This document shows positions 6,494 through 9,445 of a stretch of 9,445 bases of DNA, piece after piece. The DNA is taken from NCBI GenBank assembly GCA_964355045.1, contig CAYHCM010000136.1, positions 1 to 9,445 of the forward strand, read 5' to 3'. The notes beneath the pieces are model-generated. The model saw only the letters and a list, made by a program, of their open reading frames with translations. It was not told where the DNA came from and searched no databases. The number at the start of each line of letters is the position of its first letter. Position 1 is the stretch's first letter. A program made the position numbers and the translations under genes. The stretch is from JABWCE01 sp964355045. GTDB lineage: Bacteria > Bacteroidota > Bacteroidia > NS11-12g > UBA9320.

Positions 6494-8521
6494 ATGAAAA
6501 AAGTACTATTATTAGTTCTGAACCTTATACCTCTTTGTGTTTTTGCACAATCAGATAAACTCCCTCCCAAACTCATAAGTTTTGAAAAAGACCTGAGAGC
6601 AGAAATGATTGATCTTACCCAATGGGGAAAAGATGAAAAACTATACCAATTGAGCGATAGCGAGGCTTTGGAACCAAGTGTAATTATTAACGAAATAGTG
6701 GCAGATTATCTTGAAATTCCGAAAATATCAGAAACCGAAACCCAGGTGATAACCTATGAAATGACCTATAAACGGATACGGCTTAATGAAGATAAAGGAG
6801 TTGAAAGTTATAATAAAATTTATATACCTGTAAAGTCAGAAAAAGACCTTGTAGATTTAAGAGCCCATACGTTTTCGGCCAGCGGAAAAATTTCAAAAGA
6901 ATTTGATGAAAGCGATATGAAAACGATAGAAGAAGAAGGTACAAAATATTTGATACTGGCGCTTGATGGAGTAGAAAAGGGTGGGGAAGTAGAATATTAT
7001 TTTGTAAGACGAAAAACCATGTCGGAATATGGCGATATTAATGTTCAGGGCAGCACGTTTAAACGAAATTTTAAATATATCATGCGTGTTCCCAAACACG
7101 TAGATTTTCTTTTCAAAGGGTATAATGGCTGCCCTGTCATAAAGGAAGAAAAAATCGGCGATTATAATATTTACACGTTGGATGTTAAAAATGTGTCGGT
7201 ATTGAATAAGGAAACCATGCAAAACTACGATGCTGATTTAATACGCCTTGAATACCTGCTTGGATATACCAAAAACAAAGGTAGAGAAAGGTTTAATACA
7301 TTTGCCGATTTTAATAAAAATGTGTTCGGCAACATAATGTCTGCTAAAGATAAGTCGAATTCAGAAATTAAAAAATTGACGAAAAAACTTAAATTGGATG
7401 ATATTTCATCCACTGAAGATAAAATACGGACCGTAGAAAATTGGGTAAAATCAAATATCGTTTTTTTGGATATGGTGAGTTTTACGTCAATGAAAGATCT
7501 TATTAAAAACCGTTATGCCGGCGAGCTTGGCCTGCTTAGATTATACACCTACATGTTTGACGAGAATGAAATAAAATACGAAATATGGGCTACGTGCGAT
7601 AGAAGTGAAAAAGTGTTCGATGAATCGTTTGAGTCGTTTAATTTTTTGAAAGATTATTATTTTTATTTTCCGGGGCTTAAAAAATATCTGGATTTTAAAA
7701 ATTTGGTGTGGCGCCTTGGATTTCCTCCATCCGCCATTCTTGGTCAAAAGGCTTTGCAAATAAAAGTTATTAATCTTGGCGACGACCTTGTTACCTCAAA
7801 ATTTACGATAGGTATGGCAGAAACTCCTGATTGCGATGCCACCAATGAAATAATGAATGTGGAACTTAAATTGGATGCAAGTTTGAGCAAAATAAACGGG
7901 AAGCTGCATACAGAAGAAGAAGGATATCAAAATTATGTAAAAGGAATTTACGTAATGGTAAGTGATGAGGCCAAACGCAAAGAAATAGTGGATGAATGGT
8001 TAAAACGGGTAAGTGATGATGCCAAAATAACCAAGGTTGAATTTCAAAACGAAGACCTGAATGACCTCGACCAGGTTAAAAAACCCCTAATAGTTGATAT
8101 GGAATTTACCGCTTCCAAAATAATTGAAAATGCCGGAGATAATATTATCATAAAAATAGGCCAGGTTATTGGCACCCAATCAGAATTATATAATGAAAAA
8201 CCCCGCCAATCAAAAATAGCGAATGATTATCCTCATAAATATACACGAATGATAACCCTCGATATTCCGGATGGATATACCGTAAAGGGCTTGGATAAAA
8301 TAATGATTTCAAAAAAGCACAAAATGGTTCGCGGAACTGCAACTGATAGTATAGGATTTATTAGTTCATACACTTACGAAGGCAATAAATTGGTGATTTA
8401 TTGCACCGAATATTACGAATGTATTGAATGGCCGGTTTCAGATTATCCTGCATATAGTGAAGTGATAAATTCAGCCGCCGATTTTAATAAAATATCGGTG
8501 ATATTGGAGAAGAAGGAGTAA
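6494..8521 (+). CDS. Exported DUF3857/transglutaminase-like protein lacking catalytic Cys and His (predicted pseudoenzyme), 675 aa
   Basis: A clear signal peptide (MKKVLLLVLNLIPLCVFAQ, cleavage near FA-Q) follows an ATG with an A-rich leader. The N-terminal half resembles DUF3857: ITYEMTYKRIRLNEDKG (86-102) and IYIPVKSEKDLVDLRAHTFS (109-128). Residues about 305-402 align with the transglutaminase core of the upstream protein: TEDKIRTVENWVKSNIVF, then NRYAGELGLLRLYTYMF and KYEIWATCDR. At the position of the catalytic cysteine there is E344 (YAGEL instead of YGDCK). Where the histidine is expected the sequence is FNFLKDYY, with no His. Only the acidic residue D400 (KKYLDF) is kept. The C-terminal part contains TRMITLDIPDGYTVKGL, the typical late segment of the family. 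It therefore probably binds a ligand or partner rather than performing catalysis. The alignment was done by eye. A decayed FGE-like gene follows after 20 bp. Confidence 0.88.
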   Translation: MKKVLLLVLNLIPLCVFAQSDKLPPKLISFEKDLRAEMIDLTQWGKDEKLYQLSDSEALEPSVIINEIVADYLEIPKISETETQVITYEMTYKRIRLNEDKGVESYNKIYIPVKSEKDLVDLRAHTFSASGKISKEFDESDMKTIEEEGTKYLILALDGVEKGGEVEYYFVRRKTMSEYGDINVQGSTFKRNFKYIMRVPKHVDFLFKGYNGCPVIKEEKIGDYNIYTLDVKNVSVLNKETMQNYDADLIRLEYLLGYTKNKGRERFNTFADFNKNVFGNIMSAKDKSNSEIKKLTKKLKLDDISSTEDKIRTVENWVKSNIVFLDMVSFTSMKDLIKNRYAGELGLLRLYTYMFDENEIKYEIWATCDRSEKVFDESFESFNFLKDYYFYFPGLKKYLDFKNLVWRLGFPPSAILGQKALQIKVINLGDDLVTSKFTIGMAETPDCDATNEIMNVELKLDASLSKINGKLHTEEEGYQNYVKGIYVMVSDEAKRKEIVDEWLKRVSDDAKITKVEFQNEDLNDLDQVKKPLIVDMEFTASKIIENAGDNIIIKIGQVIGTQSELYNEKPRQSKIANDYPHKYTRMITLDIPDGYTVKGLDKIMISKKHKMVRGTATDSIGFISSYTYEGNKLVIYCTEYYECIEWPVSDYPAYSEVINSAADFNKISVILEKKE

Positions 8522-8541
8522 GGGTAAACTTTTTTATAAAC

Positions 8542-9393
8542 TTGAAACAGTTTAAAAATATTTTTCTATTAGGGGTTATACTTAGTTTGATAAATGCCTC
8601 TTGTATTACAATTTATGGAGATACAAGGTATGAATATTCTAAAATCAGTTCCTCCGACTATGCCGGTTTTTTTGAGGTTTCCGTTTCTGACTGGATGACA
8701 TATATTGTCATATTTAATTTAGACATACTTCTGCAAAATCGGTTTTTTTAGGAGACCATAAAGAAGAAATAAAAGAATTATTGCCTGATTTAACTATTCC
8801 AAGTTGGAGTAATTATTTTTTTAAAGCATTCTTTCGGCAGAGCTATCATATGCGTTCGATGAATATTTATAACCCCTCGCCCAGAGTAGGTTTTTTTGTC
8901 CATTTACCAAAAACAGCTTATGATTCAATTCGTAAATATAAATTTGATGACTTGCCAGTAATTGGAATTACAAGAGAACAAGCATTGGGTTATTGTAAAT
9001 GGCAGGATTCGATTTTAAAAATTGATGGCTTTCTGACAACCAAAAAAGTGAAATTTAACGGGACATATCAATGTTACTTGCCTTCACCTGAACAATTTGA
9101 TTCGCTTCAAACCAAAATTGATAGCGCCAACTCACTAAAATGCCCGTTATTTAATTTTAAAAATTGTTTGTGTATTGATTGTCCGGGAGGAAAAAAACAT
9201 AGAAAGTATCTGGTATTTAAAGAGGTAGGTAAAAAAACCGGTCCTCATTTACAATTTTTTCCCTGATGAAAAATATGGTTTATGAAATTTGAAAGGCAAC
9301 ATAGCCGAAATGACATCAGTTGAAGGAATTGCCAAAGGTGGAAGCTGCATCCATTATGCTACGGAGGCTTATGATGGCAAAAGTCAGGAATGA
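8542..9393 (+). pseudogene. Decayed SUMF1/FGE-like lipoprotein gene (two frameshifts plus an internal stop)
   Basis: Three fragments in two frames add up to one protein. Fragment 1 (8542-8751) begins with a TTG, has a signal-peptide-like N-terminus (KNIFLLGVILSLINASC, weak lipobox with C21), and contains FFEVSVSDWMTYI, resembling the 'EVTVGEW' start of formylglycine-generating-enzyme-like domains. A frameshift near the T7 run at 8743-8749 leads to fragment 2 in the +2 frame (LGDHKEEIKELLPDL onward). That fragment carries DLPVIGITREQALGYCKWQD and CYLPSPEQFDSL, equivalents of the family's 'PVxxVSWxxAxxYCxW' and 'RLPTExEWE'. A second shift near 9255-9264, then an in-frame TGA at 9283-9285, precede the third piece GNIAEMTS...GIAKGGSC, matching 'GNVxEWT...RGGSW'. 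The closing 'GFR' segment is absent: the frame ends at TGA 9391, where IS-like repeats begin. Intact members would be outer-membrane lipoproteins of unknown role, not proven sulfatase activators. Sequencing error could explain the indels but hardly all defects. Confidence 0.72.
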
Positions 9394-9445
9394 CTATACC
9401 GTTGATATTTTACCACCATTCCGGAGGAATGTTTACCACCGTTCC
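9391..9445. mobile_element. Probable end of an IS21-like insertion element (continues past the window)
   Basis: From about 9391 the sequence reads TGACTATACCGTTGATATTT and then TTTACCACC-A-TTCC (9409-9422) and TTTACCACC-G-TTCC (9432-9445), two copies 23 bp apart. Repeated short motifs at the tip, together with a terminal TG, are characteristic of IS21-family ends, where they serve as transposase binding sites. The IS21 assignment comes from memory of the general organisation, not from a database match. The exact outer boundary is inferred from the point where FGE-like homology stops. The transposase genes (istA/istB in that family) would lie to the right, outside this window. Confidence 0.5.
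9409..9445 (+). repeat. Two direct repeats TTTACCACC(A/G)TTCC, 23-bp period
   Basis: The 14-bp copies at 9409-9422 and 9432-9445 differ at one position only. Between them lies GGAGGAATG, so that CATTCC (9417-9422) and GGAATG (9426-9431) form an inverted repeat around GGA. The second copy touches the window edge, so more copies may follow. Confidence 0.85.

Noticed and set aside
6893..7222. 109-aa minus-strand frame, plus smaller ones at 1705-1896, 5265-5546, 7225-7413 and 7541-7759
   Set aside because: All are antisense to strongly supported coding sequences and have no motif or initiation context of their own.
9283..9285. TGA inside the FGE-like frame as possible recoding to Trp or selenocysteine
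   Set aside because: TGG is used for Trp throughout the other genes, no SECIS-like structure was apparent, and the same gene has two frameshifts. Ordinary decay is simpler.

Overview
The window looks like chromosomal DNA of a member of the Bacteroidota. The evidence is low GC content, A-rich leaders instead of Shine-Dalgarno sites, a TAnnTTTG-type -7 box, and signal peptides ending in 'AQ'. The protein families also fit: DUF3857/transglutaminase-like proteins, MORN_2 repeats, a SUMF1/FGE-like lipoprotein and a YihY/BrkB membrane protein. I cannot name the genus.

Left block (1-716, minus strand): a complete YbgC/FadM-type hotdog thioesterase overlaps by 8 nt the start of a YihY/BrkB-family membrane protein that runs off the left edge. 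They look like a housekeeping operon read leftward.

Divergent intergenic region (717-1114): this holds a compact 162-bp non-coding element (768-929). It has perfect 22-bp terminal inverted repeats and an exact 8-bp direct repeat on both sides, which are the hallmarks of a MITE. The best rightward -7 box (1084-1091) lies just upstream of the next gene.

Central block (1115-8521, plus strand): three large exported proteins. The first is a 1101-aa protein with N-terminal TPR-like helices and about 30 MORN_2-type repeats of about 23 residues. The second is a 648-aa DUF3857/transglutaminase-like protein with an intact Cys-His-Asp triad, and its start codon lies inside the end of the repeat gene. 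The third is a 675-aa DUF3857/transglutaminase-like relative in which the catalytic Cys and His are gone. A repeat scaffold, an apparently active enzyme-like protein and its pseudoenzyme relative in one row form an interesting candidate envelope system. Its function is not known to me.

Right block (8522-9445): a SUMF1/FGE-like lipoprotein gene that is decayed by two frameshifts and an internal stop. Its reading frame ends where a sequence with 23-bp-spaced TTTACCACC repeats begins. I interpret that sequence as the end of an IS21-like insertion element extending beyond the window.
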